This document shows positions 1 through 8,170 of a stretch of 36,147 bases of DNA, one piece after another. The notes below the pieces were generated by a model. The model saw only the letters and a list, made by a program, of their open reading frames with translations. It searched no databases and was not told the DNA's origin. The stretch's first letter is position 1, and every line of letters starts with the position of its first letter. The translations under genes were made by a program, and so were the position numbers. The stretch lies in contig JAJVIJ010000010.1 of assembly GCA_022072095.1 (NCBI GenBank), forward strand, positions 1-36,147, read 5' to 3'. The DNA comes from Rhodocyclaceae bacterium (GTDB lineage Bacteria > Pseudomonadota > Gammaproteobacteria > Burkholderiales > Rhodocyclaceae).

Positions 1-119
1 GGCAGCGCGTCGACGGGCGTGTTGATCAGGGCATGGACGCCGCCGATGACGACGAACAGCGTGGCGAGCAGGACCAGGAAGCGGTTCCGGCCCGACCAGT
101 CGATCAGCCCGGCGAGCAC
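1..119 (-). CDS. cusA: CusA/CzcA-family heavy-metal RND efflux pump, N-terminus only
   Basis: This is the first 39 codons of the inner-membrane RND pump of a Cus-type Cu(I)/Ag(I) efflux system. The rest lies beyond the window. The translated start contains LIDWSGRNRFLVLLATLF followed by VVIGGVHALINTPVDALP, the conserved cytoplasmic lead and first transmembrane helix of CusA/CzcA proteins. I chose the GTG at 117-119 because an in-frame TGA lies four codons upstream and a GGGGGCGG stretch precedes it. It starts 22 bases after the cusB stop, so it is almost certainly co-transcribed with cusB and cusC. In the family, the trimeric pump moves metal using the proton gradient. Whether this one prefers Cu/Ag or divalent metals cannot be told from 39 residues. 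The copper genes around it, including CusF domains, favour Cu/Ag. Confidence 0.85.
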   Translation of the reverse strand, partial: MLAGLIDWSGRNRFLVLLATLFVVIGGVHALINTPVDAL

Positions 120-141
120 GACCGCCCCCGCTCAGTGCGCA

Positions 142-1782
142 TCAGTGGCCGGCCGGGCCGGCGGATGCCGCCCTGCCGGCTGCGGCCACCGGCTCGACGG
201 CGGTGATCACCCACTCCCCCGCTCCACGCTCGACGAACTCGAAGCGCACCGTGGCGCCGGACCTGAACTGCCGAAGCAAGGCCGCGTTCGCCGGCTTGAA
301 TTCCATGGTCATCGCCGGCCATTTGAGGCTCGTCACCGGTTCGTGGTGGATACTGACCGTGCCCGAAGCCGCGTCGACACCCTCGACGATGCCCTCGGCG
401 CGATGAGCCACCGCAGCCGGCCTGCCTGCACCGGATGGTCCCGCCTGCGTTCCCGTCGCACCGCCGTCGGACCCTCGTCCGAAGGCTCCTATGGCGGCCT
501 TGAGCCGGCTTTCGGCATCGATGAGGAAATTGGCCGCGACCACGACCGGCTCGCCGGCCCTCACGCCCTCAAGCACTTCGACGTAGTCCGAAGCGCGCCT
601 ACCGAGCCGCACGTCCCGCGGCTCGAACCGACCCTCATCGACCTGCACCAGCACGACGCGCCGCGCACCGCTGTCGATGACCGCATCGGCCGGGATGGCG
701 AGCACGCGAGCGCTGTCGGCGAGGGCCAGCTCCACCTGCGCGTACATGCCCGGCCTGAGCTGCCCGCCGGGGTTGGTGAGCTCGACACGCACCGGCAGCG
801 TGCGGGTCTCGGCGCGCAAGGTCGGATAGACGTAGGTGACGGCCCCGGGAAACACCTTGCCCGGATAGGCGGTGAGCTGCACCGTCGCCCGGGACCCGGT
901 GCGGAGCCGACCGATATCCTGCTCGTACACGTCGGCGATGACCCAGACCGAGGACAGGTCGCTCACCTGATACAGGGCTTCGCCCGGCATGAAGCGCATG
1001 CCCTGCACGGCTTTCTTGTCGGTGACGACGCCGGCCACCGGCGAACGCAAGGTGAGCGTGCGGCGGATCTCGCCCGACCGGGCGAGCGTCGCCAGTTGCT
1101 CGTCGGAAACATCCCAGTTGCGCAGGCGCATCAGGCTGGCCTCGGCCAGTTCGCGCATGCCGCGCCGTGCCTCATCCGAAGTCTCGTTCGGCGCATTGGC
1201 GCCCTGGATGGCGATGAGATATTCGCGCTGGGTCGAGACCAGCTCAGGGCTGTAGACCTCGAACAGCGGCTGCCCGCGGGCCACCGCCTGGCCGGTGACG
1301 TTGACGTGCAGGCGCTCGACATAACCCTCGAATTTCGGCGCGATGGCGTGGATGCGGCGCTCGTCGGCTTCGATGCGGCCCAGCGCACGCACGCTGCCCT
1401 CCAGTTGGCGCAGCCCGGCCGCTTCGACGCGAACCCCGAGTTTCTGAATTTTTTCCGCGCTGATGCGCACCCGACCGGCGTGCCCTGCCGTCGCCGCCTC
1501 CGCCGCGTCGCTCTCCTCGCCCTCGTAGACCGGGATGTAATCCATGCCCATCGGGTCTTTCTTGGGCGTCGGCGAGGTGTCCGCCAGCCCCATCGGATTG
1601 CGGTAATAGAGGATCTTGCGCGACTTTGTGGCCGTGCCGGCGGCTACCCCGGCCCCGGCCGAACCGGCCTCGCGGGCCGTCCCCTGCAGTTTGCTGAACC
1701 GCGTGCCGAACCAATAACCGCCTGCCGCCGCGAGGCCGCCGACGAGGACAACAACGACAGCCATCCGCCAAGGCATGCTCAC
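142..1782 (-). CDS. cusB: CusB-type periplasmic adaptor with fused C-terminal CusF domain
   Basis: This is the membrane-fusion protein joining the CusA pump to the CusC outer-membrane channel. The 546 residues read in order as follows. First comes an N-terminal membrane anchor (residues 7-25). Next is a heavy-metal-binding domain at about 57-88 (YYRNPMG...DPMGMDYIPVY). Then come the barrel-sandwich/hairpin adaptor core (VRVEAAG...FEGYVERLHVNVTGQAVARGQPLFEVYSPEL) and the beta-barrel and membrane-proximal domains. Last is a CusF-like domain from about 460, with KWPAMTMEF near 487-495 supplying the Trp and two Met ligands typical of CusF. E. coli CusB (about 407 residues) lacks this fusion, so delivery of periplasmic Cu(I) is built in. 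The start GTG overlaps the cusC stop (GTGA), and an in-frame ATG follows two codons later. Confidence 0.93.
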   Translation of the reverse strand: MSMPWRMAVVVVLVGGLAAAGGYWFGTRFSKLQGTAREAGSAGAGVAAGTATKSRKILYYRNPMGLADTSPTPKKDPMGMDYIPVYEGEESDAAEAATAGHAGRVRISAEKIQKLGVRVEAAGLRQLEGSVRALGRIEADERRIHAIAPKFEGYVERLHVNVTGQAVARGQPLFEVYSPELVSTQREYLIAIQGANAPNETSDEARRGMRELAEASLMRLRNWDVSDEQLATLARSGEIRRTLTLRSPVAGVVTDKKAVQGMRFMPGEALYQVSDLSSVWVIADVYEQDIGRLRTGSRATVQLTAYPGKVFPGAVTYVYPTLRAETRTLPVRVELTNPGGQLRPGMYAQVELALADSARVLAIPADAVIDSGARRVVLVQVDEGRFEPRDVRLGRRASDYVEVLEGVRAGEPVVVAANFLIDAESRLKAAIGAFGRGSDGGATGTQAGPSGAGRPAAVAHRAEGIVEGVDAASGTVSIHHEPVTSLKWPAMTMEFKPANAALLRQFRSGATVRFEFVERGAGEWVITAVEPVAAAGRAASAGPAGH

Positions 1783-3047
1783 AGTTCTTCCCCGACCAGG
1801 CGTTCGATGTCGGCAAGGCGCAGTTGCGCATCGGCCCCGGCCCTGGCCTGGCTCAACCTGGCCTGGCGAAGCTGCCGCTGGGCGTCGAGCAGGGTCGCGA
1901 AGTCCACCTTGCCGGTTTCGTAGCCCGCCAGTGCCGCGCGCAACGCGAGCTCGGACTGCGGCAGCAGGGTTTCCGTGGCGAGCGCCAGCGCGCGGCGCGC
2001 AGCGTCGTAGGCGGCGAGGTTTTCATCGAGTTCAGCCAGAATCTGGTTGCTGACGGCATCACGGCGAGCCCGGGCCGCCGCCAGCATGGCCTCGGCCTCG
2101 CGCTCCTGGCCACGCCGGGCATCCTGTTGCAACGGGATGTTGATCTCGAACATCAGCTCCCACTCCTTGACTGCGCTCTGGTACTGCACCGGCGAGATGC
2201 CCACCGTGACATCCGGGTAACGGTTGCGGTAGGTCAACGCACGGCTGCTCTCGGCGGCTGCGATCTGCGAATCCTCGGCACGCAACAGCGGGTTGTGTGC
2301 GCGCGCACGTTCCTGGAGTGTCGCGAGCCCCATTCTGGCCGGCGCCGGCAAGGCCCGCATCGACAATGGCGCGGCGAGCGGCTCGGCGGATGGGCGCCCG
2401 ATCAGCGCGTTAAGGCGCGCATGCAGCTGGCGGCGCTCCGCCTCCAGTGAAATCAGCTCGTTGCTCATCGCGGACTGCTCCAGCTGTGCGCGGATCACAT
2501 CCTGCTGCGCAGCAAGTCCGCCGGCGTAGCGCGCCTGCGCCAGCTTCTCGAGCCGCCCCATCAGCTCCAGGATCTCCCGGCTCAGACGCGCGTTCTGTTC
2601 GAGATAGTGGAGGCGGGCATGGGCTGCCTTGATCTTGCCGGCAAGTTCGACCCAGCTTCCGGCAACGCGCGTTTGTGCGGTTTCCGCCAGCGCTTCGGCC
2701 ACCGAACGCCGGAGATCGCGCTTGCCCATCCAGGGCAGGTCCTGCATCAACAGGTAGCGGGTACTGCCGACGCGCCCCGGCAACACCGTCGCCGACTGCT
2801 CGCCCATGCGCGTGATGTCGCGAAGTTCGGTACGGAACTTCGGATCCGGCAGCGCGCCGGCGGGGGCGATGCGCGCGGCGGCGGCCTCGGCCTCCCGCTG
2901 GAACATCGACAACTCTGGGCTGTGCGCGCGCGCATAGGCGAGCAGCGCGCTCACCGATGCGCCGAGCGCCGGCTCCTGGGCGCCCGTGCCGACGGCGATG
3001 CCGGCCATCAGTGTGCCGAAGAGCAGGCCGATCATGGGTTTGTCCAT
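1779..3047 (-). CDS. cusC: CusC-type outer membrane efflux protein (TolC family)
   Basis: This protein of about 420 residues is the outer-membrane channel of the Cus-like pump. It begins with a hydrophobic signal sequence (MIGLLFGTLMAGIAVGTGAQ) and then shows the repeated coiled-coil organisation of TolC-family proteins. Two halves are visible: the first has LLAYARAHSPEL and the second TLQERARAHNPLLRAEDSQIAAAESSRALTYRNRYPD. The tail FATLLDAQRQLRQARLSQARAGADAQLRLADIERLVG is typical. There is no lipobox cysteine, unlike E. coli CusC. The reading frame is open from a GTG at 3077, but no ribosome-binding site precedes it. ATGs at 3047 and 3035 keep the signal peptide, and 3047 is my choice with low certainty. 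The gene follows the P-type ATPase and overlaps cusB by 4 bases. Confidence 0.88.
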   Translation of the reverse strand: MDKPMIGLLFGTLMAGIAVGTGAQEPALGASVSALLAYARAHSPELSMFQREAEAAAARIAPAGALPDPKFRTELRDITRMGEQSATVLPGRVGSTRYLLMQDLPWMGKRDLRRSVAEALAETAQTRVAGSWVELAGKIKAAHARLHYLEQNARLSREILELMGRLEKLAQARYAGGLAAQQDVIRAQLEQSAMSNELISLEAERRQLHARLNALIGRPSAEPLAAPLSMRALPAPARMGLATLQERARAHNPLLRAEDSQIAAAESSRALTYRNRYPDVTVGISPVQYQSAVKEWELMFEINIPLQQDARRGQEREAEAMLAAARARRDAVSNQILAELDENLAAYDAARRALALATETLLPQSELALRAALAGYETGKVDFATLLDAQRQLRQARLSQARAGADAQLRLADIERLVGEEL

Positions 3048-3096
3048 TTGCACGACGATATCCGGGGTTTCCGACACGAAGGGTAGGCTGCCGTCG

Positions 3097-5292
3097 TCAG
3101 CGGGTCGTACGCAGACGCAAGGCGTTGCCGATCACCGAGGCCGAGCTCAGGCTCATCGCCAGCGCGGCGATCATTGGCGACAACAGCCACGCGGTCAGCG
3201 GATACAGCACGCCGGCGGCGATCGGGATGCCCAGCGCATTGTAGAGAAAGGCGAAAACCAGATTCTGGCGCATGTTGCGCACGGTCAGGGCGGACAATGC
3301 CCGCGCCACGGCGATGCCACGCAGATCGCCCTTCACCAGCGTGACCTGGGCGCTGTTCATGGCCACGTCGGTGCCGGTGCCCATGGCGATGCCGACATCC
3401 GCGCTGGCCAGCGCCGGCGCATCGTTGATGCCGTCACCGGCCATGCCGACGATCCGGCCCTGCGCTTGCAACTGCTCGACCAGGCGCAGCTTGTCGGCGG
3501 GTTTGACCTCGCCATGCACCTCGTCGATGTGCAGACGCGCGGCCACCGACCGCGCCGTGGTCAGGCCGTCACCGGTGGCCATGACGATGCGCAGGCCCGC
3601 GGCGCGCAAGGCGGCCAGCGCCTCGGGCGCACCGGCCTTGACCGGATCGGATACCGCCAGGATTCCGGCCAGTTTCCCATCCGCCGCCAGGTAGATCACG
3701 CTGGCCCCTTCGGCGCGCAGGGCCTCGGCCTGTGGCCTCAGCGGCTCGACCGCTAGCCCCAGCTGCTGCATCAGCGCCGTATTGCCCAGGGCCAGCTCGC
3801 GTCCGGCAACGACGCCGCGCACGCCGATACCCGAGCTCGATTCGAAGCGCCCGGGCTTGTCCAGGCTCAGGCCGCGCTCGCGGGCCGCCTGCACGATGGC
3901 TTCAGCTAGCGGGTGCTCACTGCCCTGGTCCAGGCTGGCCGCCAGGCGTAGCACCTCGCCATCGAAAGAACCCGGCACGGCGATGGCACGATCGAAAACG
4001 GGGCGCCCGGTCGTCAACGTGCCGGTCTTGTCTATGACCAGTGTATCGATCCTGCGCAGATGCTCGATGGCCGCAGCATCGCGAAACAGCACCCCCTGGG
4101 TCGCGCCGCGGCCGGTCGCGACCATGATCGACATCGGCGTCGCCAGCCCCAGCGCGCAGGGGCAGGCGATGATCAGCACGGCGACCGCATTGATCAAGCC
4201 GAACACCCAACGCGGTTCCGGACCGAACACGCCCCAGGCGAAAAAGCTCAGCATGGCGATGCCCACCACGGCGAGCACGAAATAGCCGGCGACGACGTCC
4301 GCCATGCGCTGCATGGGAGCTTTCGAACGTTGCGCCTGCGCCACCATCTGCACGATCTGCGCCAGCACCGTGCCCGCGCCGACGCGCTCGGCGCGCATCA
4401 CCAGCGCACCGCTGGTGTTCAGCGTCGCGCCGATCAGCTTGTCGCCCGCGCGCTTGCTGACCGGCAGCGGCTCGCCCGTCAGCATGGACTCGTCCAGCGC
4501 ACTTTCGCCCTCGATCACGGTGCCGTCCACCGGCACCTTCTCGCCCGGGCGGATGCGCAGAAGGTCGCCGACATGCACGTGCGCGAGTGGCACGTCTTCT
4601 TCCACACCATCGGCGCGGAGGCGCCTTGCGGTCTTGGGCGCAAGCCCCAGCAATGATTTGATGGCCGCGGAGGTCTGCGAGCGCGCCCGAAGTTCCAGTA
4701 CCTGCCCCAATAGTGTCAGCGAGATGATGACCGCCGCCGCCTCGAAATACACCGCGACGCGGCCCATCGAAATGAACGCATCGGGAAACGCTTGCGGCAT
4801 CAGCGTGGCGACGACGCTATAGACGAACGCGGCGCCGGTACCCAGTGCGATCAGCGTCCACATGTTGGGGCTGCGATGGAGCATGGATTGCCAGCCGCGC
4901 ACGAAGAACGGCCAACCCGCCCACAGGACGATGGGCAAGGACAGCAGCAGTTCGAGCCAGGTTTGCGTGCGCACCTCGAGCGCATGCAGTCGCGGCCCGA
5001 ACATGGCCAGTGCGGTAACCAAGGCGGTGAACGGCAGCGTCCACCAGAAACGGCGCTGAAAGTCCCGCAGTTCCGGATTGTCTTCTTCCGCCAGCCCGGG
5101 CAATACCGGCTCCAGCGCCATGCCGCATTTGGGGCAGCTGCCGGGGTGGTCCTGTCGCACCTCGGGATGCATCGGACAGGTGTAGATCGTGCCGTCGGGC
5201 ACCACCGACGCCGGCCCATCGCCATGGGCGTGATCCCCAGCCTGGTGGTGATGCCGGTGCTGTCCGGCCTGCGTTGCCTGATGAGGGGTCAT
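3097..5292 (-). CDS. copA: Cu(I)/Ag(I)-exporting P1B-type ATPase
   Basis: This inner-membrane pump exports Cu(I) from cytoplasm to periplasm at the cost of ATP. The 731 residues begin with a His-rich stretch (residues 4-23). A heavy-metal-binding domain follows at about 36-62 (YTCPMHPEV...[10 protein letters not shown]), in place of the classical CxxC ferredoxin-like HMA domain. The catalytic motifs are all present: TGE in [13 protein letters not shown] in [16 protein letters not shown], the HP dipeptide (SEHPLAEAI) and GDGIND. The late helices carry YN (FLYNALGIP) and MSLSSxSVIxNALRLR, the signature of P1B-1 Cu+/Ag+ pumps. The start ATG overlaps the stop of the upstream methyltransferase-like gene (ATGA), implying coupled translation. 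The stop lies 49 bases before the chosen cusC start. Confidence 0.95.
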   Translation of the reverse strand: MTPHQATQAGQHRHHHQAGDHAHGDGPASVVPDGTIYTCPMHPEVRQDHPGSCPKCGMALEPVLPGLAEEDNPELRDFQRRFWWTLPFTALVTALAMFGPRLHALEVRTQTWLELLLSLPIVLWAGWPFFVRGWQSMLHRSPNMWTLIALGTGAAFVYSVVATLMPQAFPDAFISMGRVAVYFEAAAVIISLTLLGQVLELRARSQTSAAIKSLLGLAPKTARRLRADGVEEDVPLAHVHVGDLLRIRPGEKVPVDGTVIEGESALDESMLTGEPLPVSKRAGDKLIGATLNTSGALVMRAERVGAGTVLAQIVQMVAQAQRSKAPMQRMADVVAGYFVLAVVGIAMLSFFAWGVFGPEPRWVFGLINAVAVLIIACPCALGLATPMSIMVATGRGATQGVLFRDAAAIEHLRRIDTLVIDKTGTLTTGRPVFDRAIAVPGSFDGEVLRLAASLDQGSEHPLAEAIVQAARERGLSLDKPGRFESSSGIGVRGVVAGRELALGNTALMQQLGLAVEPLRPQAEALRAEGASVIYLAADGKLAGILAVSDPVKAGAPEALAALRAAGLRIVMATGDGLTTARSVAARLHIDEVHGEVKPADKLRLVEQLQAQGRIVGMAGDGINDAPALASADVGIAMGTGTDVAMNSAQVTLVKGDLRGIAVARALSALTVRNMRQNLVFAFLYNALGIPIAAGVLYPLTAWLLSPMIAALAMSLSSASVIGNALRLRTTR

Positions 5293-5948
5293 GGCCCATT
5301 CTCCCGTCCCGGATTTGCCGCCCAGCGCGGAGCGAATCTCGGCGTGTTCCGCGCATAGCGGTCACAGGTCGCACCGAACTCCCGGCGCATGTCGCTTTCC
5401 TCGTTGATCGCGAGGCGCCCGTACATCAGCAACAGGACCGGAAACATCCCCAGCGTCAGTGCGGTCGGCCATTGCAACAGGAACCCCAGCAATATCATTG
5501 CGAATGCGACGTACTGGGGGTGACGAATCCGAGCATAAGGGCCGACAGTGGCCAGCGTTCGTCGGCGCTGCGCGTGATAGAGCACATGCCATGCCGACGA
5601 CAGCAGATAGAAGCCGTAACCGATGAAAGCGTAACTGGCGATGTGCAGCGCGCCGAAGTGCGGGTCACCTTGAGTACCGAGCAGCGTGGCCCACAGATGG
5701 CCGGCATCGTGCGAGAACGGATCGAGTTTTGGAAAGCGCGTCTGCAACCATCCCGACAACAGATAGATCGTCAGCGGAAAGCCGTACATCTCCACAAACA
5801 GCGCGACGATGAAGGCCGCAAACGCACCGAATGTGCGCCAGTCCCGCGCTGTTGCCGGCTTGAAGAAACTGAACGCGAACAGGATGAAGATCGCGGAATT
5901 GAGGACGACCAGCGGCCACAGGCCGTATGCGGAGCCTGCATGACTCAT
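5289..5948 (-). CDS. Isoprenylcysteine carboxyl methyltransferase-like integral membrane protein
   Basis: This 219-residue polytopic membrane protein has about five hydrophobic helices. The C-terminal half has the motif [28 protein letters not shown], followed by [23 protein letters not shown]. This is the SAM-binding signature of the ICMT/PEMT family (GPY-x-RHPxY, then a distal EE...YxxY-type segment). Family members methylate lipids or prenylated substrates, but bacterial relatives near metal-resistance genes have no established substrate that I know of. The gene is coupled on both sides by 4-base overlaps, with the DUF2933 gene upstream and the Cu-ATPase downstream. That places it firmly in the copper operon. 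A role in metal handling is inferred from context only. Confidence 0.8.
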   Translation of the reverse strand: MSHAGSAYGLWPLVVLNSAIFILFAFSFFKPATARDWRTFGAFAAFIVALFVEMYGFPLTIYLLSGWLQTRFPKLDPFSHDAGHLWATLLGTQGDPHFGALHIASYAFIGYGFYLLSSAWHVLYHAQRRRTLATVGPYARIRHPQYVAFAMILLGFLLQWPTALTLGMFPVLLLMYGRLAINEESDMRREFGATCDRYARNTPRFAPRWAANPGRENGP

Positions 5949-6220
5949 GACGGCGCTCTCGGTTTGCGCTCATCGCCATCGGCCGACGAGCCAGGCGGGT
6001 CCTGCCCATGATGTCGACGGCCACCGTGGCCGCCATGCATGAAGATGTGCATCAATGGACAGGCCAGCACGAGCAGGTAGGGCAGCACGCCGACGATGTG
6101 CGCTCGATGCTCTGTGAACAGGAAGTAGGCCGCCACACCACCGATCACCACCAGACCGATGGCGTGGCGCGAACCCCAGAAGCGCGGGGGCGAGCCGTGC
6201 CCCTCGTCATGAGCATCCAT
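5945..6220 (-). CDS. DUF2933-type small membrane protein
   Basis: This 91-residue protein matches the DUF2933 pattern: a short polar N-terminus (MDAHDEGHG) and two closely spaced hydrophobic segments (IGLVVIGGVAAYFLF and IVGVLPYLLVLACPLMHIFMHGG). A His-rich tail follows (HGGHGGRRHHGQD). The segment CPLMHIFMHGGHGG supplies Cys, Met and His residues that could bind Cu(I). Its biochemical role is unknown. Family members commonly occur beside copper-transporting ATPases. It overlaps the following methyltransferase-like gene by 4 bases. Its own start is preceded only by a weak GGCGGCGG sequence, 22 bases after the Met-rich gene. Confidence 0.8.
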   Translation of the reverse strand: MDAHDEGHGSPPRFWGSRHAIGLVVIGGVAAYFLFTEHRAHIVGVLPYLLVLACPLMHIFMHGGHGGRRHHGQDPPGSSADGDERKPRAPS

Positions 6221-6242
6221 GGACCGCCGCCGGCCGAAGCGC

Positions 6243-6686
6243 TTACTTGGTCGGGACCGGCGGCATGCGGTCCATCATCATCTGCATCATGGACTCCATC
6301 ATGTCCATGCGCTTTTCCATCATCTGCTGGCGCTCCGCCATGCTGCCGGACATGCCCTTGCCTGCCTGCATGCCACCGCCCATCGTCTTCATCATGCCCA
6401 TGCCATCCTGCATGAGCTTCATGTGCTCGGCCATCAGCGCCTGACGCTCTTCAGGTGTCTTGGCGGCCGCCATCTTTTCATGCATCGCCTGCATGGCCTT
6501 CATGTGCTCGTCCATCCTGGCCATGCCAGCCATTCGCCCGGCGGGCATGGCGGACGTGGCAGGACCCTGTTTCGACGCGGCAGCCGGCGGTACGGCAGCC
6601 GCAGGGCTGCCGGCGGTCTGGGCCAGGACCCCGAGCGGGGCGCCCACCACGCACAGCCCGATCAGCGCACTGCGAAGATTCGACAT
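6243..6686 (-). CDS. Secreted Met-rich probable copper-binding protein
   Basis: This is a 147-residue protein with a signal peptide (MSNLRSALIGLCVVGAPLGVLA), so it is likely periplasmic. The mature part is exceptionally rich in methionine. Clusters include MAGMARMDEHMKAMQAMHEKM, MKLMQDGMGMMKTMGGGM and MEKRMDMMESMMQMMMDRM, interspersed with a helical TPEERQALMAEHM segment. Met-rich periplasmic proteins bind Cu(I) and Ag(I) through thioether sulphur, so a buffering or delivery role in this copper operon is a fair inference. No named family is certain. The central TPEERQ helix loosely recalls LTxxQ/Spy-type proteins. A good ribosome-binding site (AGGAGATCATC) precedes the ATG. About 100 bases without a gene separate it from the CusF-like gene upstream. 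Confidence 0.75.
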   Translation of the reverse strand: MSNLRSALIGLCVVGAPLGVLAQTAGSPAAAVPPAAASKQGPATSAMPAGRMAGMARMDEHMKAMQAMHEKMAAAKTPEERQALMAEHMKLMQDGMGMMKTMGGGMQAGKGMSGSMAERQQMMEKRMDMMESMMQMMMDRMPPVPTK

Positions 6687-6785
6687 GATGATCTCCTGTT
6701 ACGGGTTGAAAAAACGGTGGAAAAAACGCGGCTGCGTCCGCACAGCCACCTGACAGAAGGCACGGCCCGGCAAAGCGTCATCCCC

Positions 6786-7127
6786 TTACGGAACAGGCTG
6801 AATGTCGGTCACCACCATCCTGCCGCCCTCACGGACCACCATGAAGCGGATCTTGTCGCCCGCCTTGACCCTGGCCAGCAGCGCCTTGTCGCTGACGGTG
6901 AACACCATGGTCATGGCGGGCATGTCCAGGTGCCTGATGTCGCCGTGCCTGATCGTGATCTTGCCGGCCACGCCGTCGATCCTGCGCACCTCGCCGTCGA
7001 CCATGGCTGCGGATGACGACATGTCCGACCCGTTGCGCCCCTCCGCGGCCTGTGCGTGAGCCGTCATCGGCATGGCCAACCCCGCCAAGAGGGTGGCGAT
7101 GGCGAAAGTTGGTCGCATGATGTTCAT
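6786..7127 (-). CDS. cusF: CusF-like periplasmic copper-binding protein
   Basis: This 113-residue secreted protein has a signal peptide (MNIMRPTFAIATLLAGLAMPMTAHAQ) and a single CusF-type OB-fold domain. The motif HGDIRHLDMPAMTMVF spans about residues 61-76. It retains His61, Met72 and Met74 as likely Cu(I) ligands. The tryptophan that caps copper in E. coli CusF is replaced by Met69 (DMPAMTM instead of WPAMTM), whereas the domain fused to CusB keeps it. The frame is open from 7166, but I chose the ATG at 7127 because GAGGGAAAC lies just upstream and the signal peptide then starts normally. That ribosome-binding site lies at the stop of the preceding DUF411 gene, suggesting coupling. The likely role is carrying periplasmic Cu(I) to the efflux pump. 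Confidence 0.88.
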   Translation of the reverse strand: MNIMRPTFAIATLLAGLAMPMTAHAQAAEGRNGSDMSSSAAMVDGEVRRIDGVAGKITIRHGDIRHLDMPAMTMVFTVSDKALLARVKAGDKIRFMVVREGGRMVVTDIQPVP

Positions 7128-7134
7128 GTTTCCC

Positions 7135-7611
7135 TCACATATGACTGGAAAATACTTGCGCCTCACCGTCTAGTCGAATCAGCAGGACCTGATAGGGGTC
7201 GCGGCGGCCGCGATAGGCGGGCCCATCCATGCCGGGCGAACCGATCGGCATGCCCGGTACGGCCAGACCCAGCGCCCTGGGTCTGGCCGTCAGCAATCGC
7301 CGCAGCTCTGCGGCGGGAACGTGCCCCTCGATGACGTAGCCCTGGACGAGCGCCGTGTGGCAGGAGCCGAACCTTTGCGGCATCCCCAAGCGAGCGCGGG
7401 CCGCGCCGTTGCCCTGATCGAATGCGGCCACCGAGAAACCGTTCCGCTCGAGATGAGCCATCCAGTCCTTGCAGCAGCCACAGTTCGGATCCTTCCACAC
7501 CTGCACGGTGGCCACGCCGGGGACGCCGGCCCAGGCCGGTACCGCGCCCCATGCGAGCATGCCCAACAGCAGTCGTCGTCGCGAACGGTTCGCTTCCGAT
7601 ATCGTCGTCAT
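7135..7611 (-). CDS. DUF411 metal-binding exported protein
   Basis: This 158-residue protein has a twin-arginine-like N-terminus (RSRRRLLLGMLAWGAVPAWAG) and is probably exported. The mature part starts TVQVWKDPNCGCCKDWMAHLERNGF, with Cys44, Cys46 and Cys47. The segment RFGSCHTALVQGYVIEGHVPAAELRRLL follows. Together these are characteristic of DUF411, a thioredoxin-like family frequently found in copper-resistance clusters. Its exact role is not established; metal binding through the CGCC group is a reasonable inference. It lies between the cupredoxin (24 bases upstream) and the CusF-like gene, whose ribosome-binding site overlaps its stop. Confidence 0.88.
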   Translation of the reverse strand: MTTISEANRSRRRLLLGMLAWGAVPAWAGVPGVATVQVWKDPNCGCCKDWMAHLERNGFSVAAFDQGNGAARARLGMPQRFGSCHTALVQGYVIEGHVPAAELRRLLTARPRALGLAVPGMPIGSPGMDGPAYRGRRDPYQVLLIRLDGEAQVFSSHM

Positions 7612-7635
7612 GTCTGGGATTCCTCGAAGACGTGA

Positions 7636-8145
7636 TCACTTCTTCCGGCCCACTTGGACCGTGCCACGCATCCCCGCCTCATAGTGGCCGGGGATCAGGC
7701 AGGCGAAATGCACGACGCCTGCCTCGGAGAACTGCCAGATGATTTCTCCCTGCTCTCCCGGCGCCAGCGTGATCTGACTGGGCTCGTCATGCTCCATGTC
7801 CGGAAATTTCCGCATCTGCTCCAGGTGCGCCCGCAACGCCTGCGGCGTACCCAGGCTCAGCTCGTGCTTGACCCGTCCCTGGTTCCTGACGACCAGGCGG
7901 ACCGTTTCGCCGGGCCTTACGCGCAGGTTCGCTGGCGTATAGCGCATGCTGTCATGCATCTCGATCGTGATGGTGCGCCGCACCCTGGCTGCGACCCCGG
8001 GTTTGCCGATGGCCGCCTCGGTCTCATGATGATCATGGCCGCCGGCGTGACTGCCCGCCGCGTACGCGGCAGCGGTCAGGGCGGGCATCATGCCGGCTAC
8101 GAGGCGTAGGACTAGCTTTCGGGCGGTGATTCGCACATGGGTCAT
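7636..8145 (-). CDS. Exported cupredoxin (plastocyanin/azurin-like copper protein)
   Basis: This 169-residue protein has an N-terminal signal sequence ending near AAAYAAG, a short His-rich linker (HAGGHDHHE) and a cupredoxin domain. The type-1 copper ligands are visible: His94 in KHELSLG, then Cys149, His154 and Met159 in FACLIPGHYEAGM. The central insertion LGTPQALRAHLEQMRKFPDMEHDEP is seen in copper-cluster cupredoxins. The frame is open back to 8256, but the ATG at 8145 has a good GGAGAG site and starts the signal peptide. It is probably an electron-transfer or copper-binding partner of the multicopper oxidase encoded 25 bases upstream. It could alternatively act as a periplasmic copper store. 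Confidence 0.9.
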   Translation of the reverse strand: MTHVRITARKLVLRLVAGMMPALTAAAYAAGSHAGGHDHHETEAAIGKPGVAARVRRTITIEMHDSMRYTPANLRVRPGETVRLVVRNQGRVKHELSLGTPQALRAHLEQMRKFPDMEHDEPSQITLAPGEQGEIIWQFSEAGVVHFACLIPGHYEAGMRGTVQVGRKK

Positions 8146-8170
8146 ACGTGCTCTCCAGAAAAAAGTTGGC

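Noticed and set aside
19-1923. 634-residue plus-strand open frame across cusB
   Set aside because: It lies antisense to a clear CusB and has no family resemblance. It is a GC-rich shadow frame, as are those at 8090-9577 (+), 12299-13609 (-), 19184-21280 (-), 21327-23177 (-) and 23597-25159 (-).
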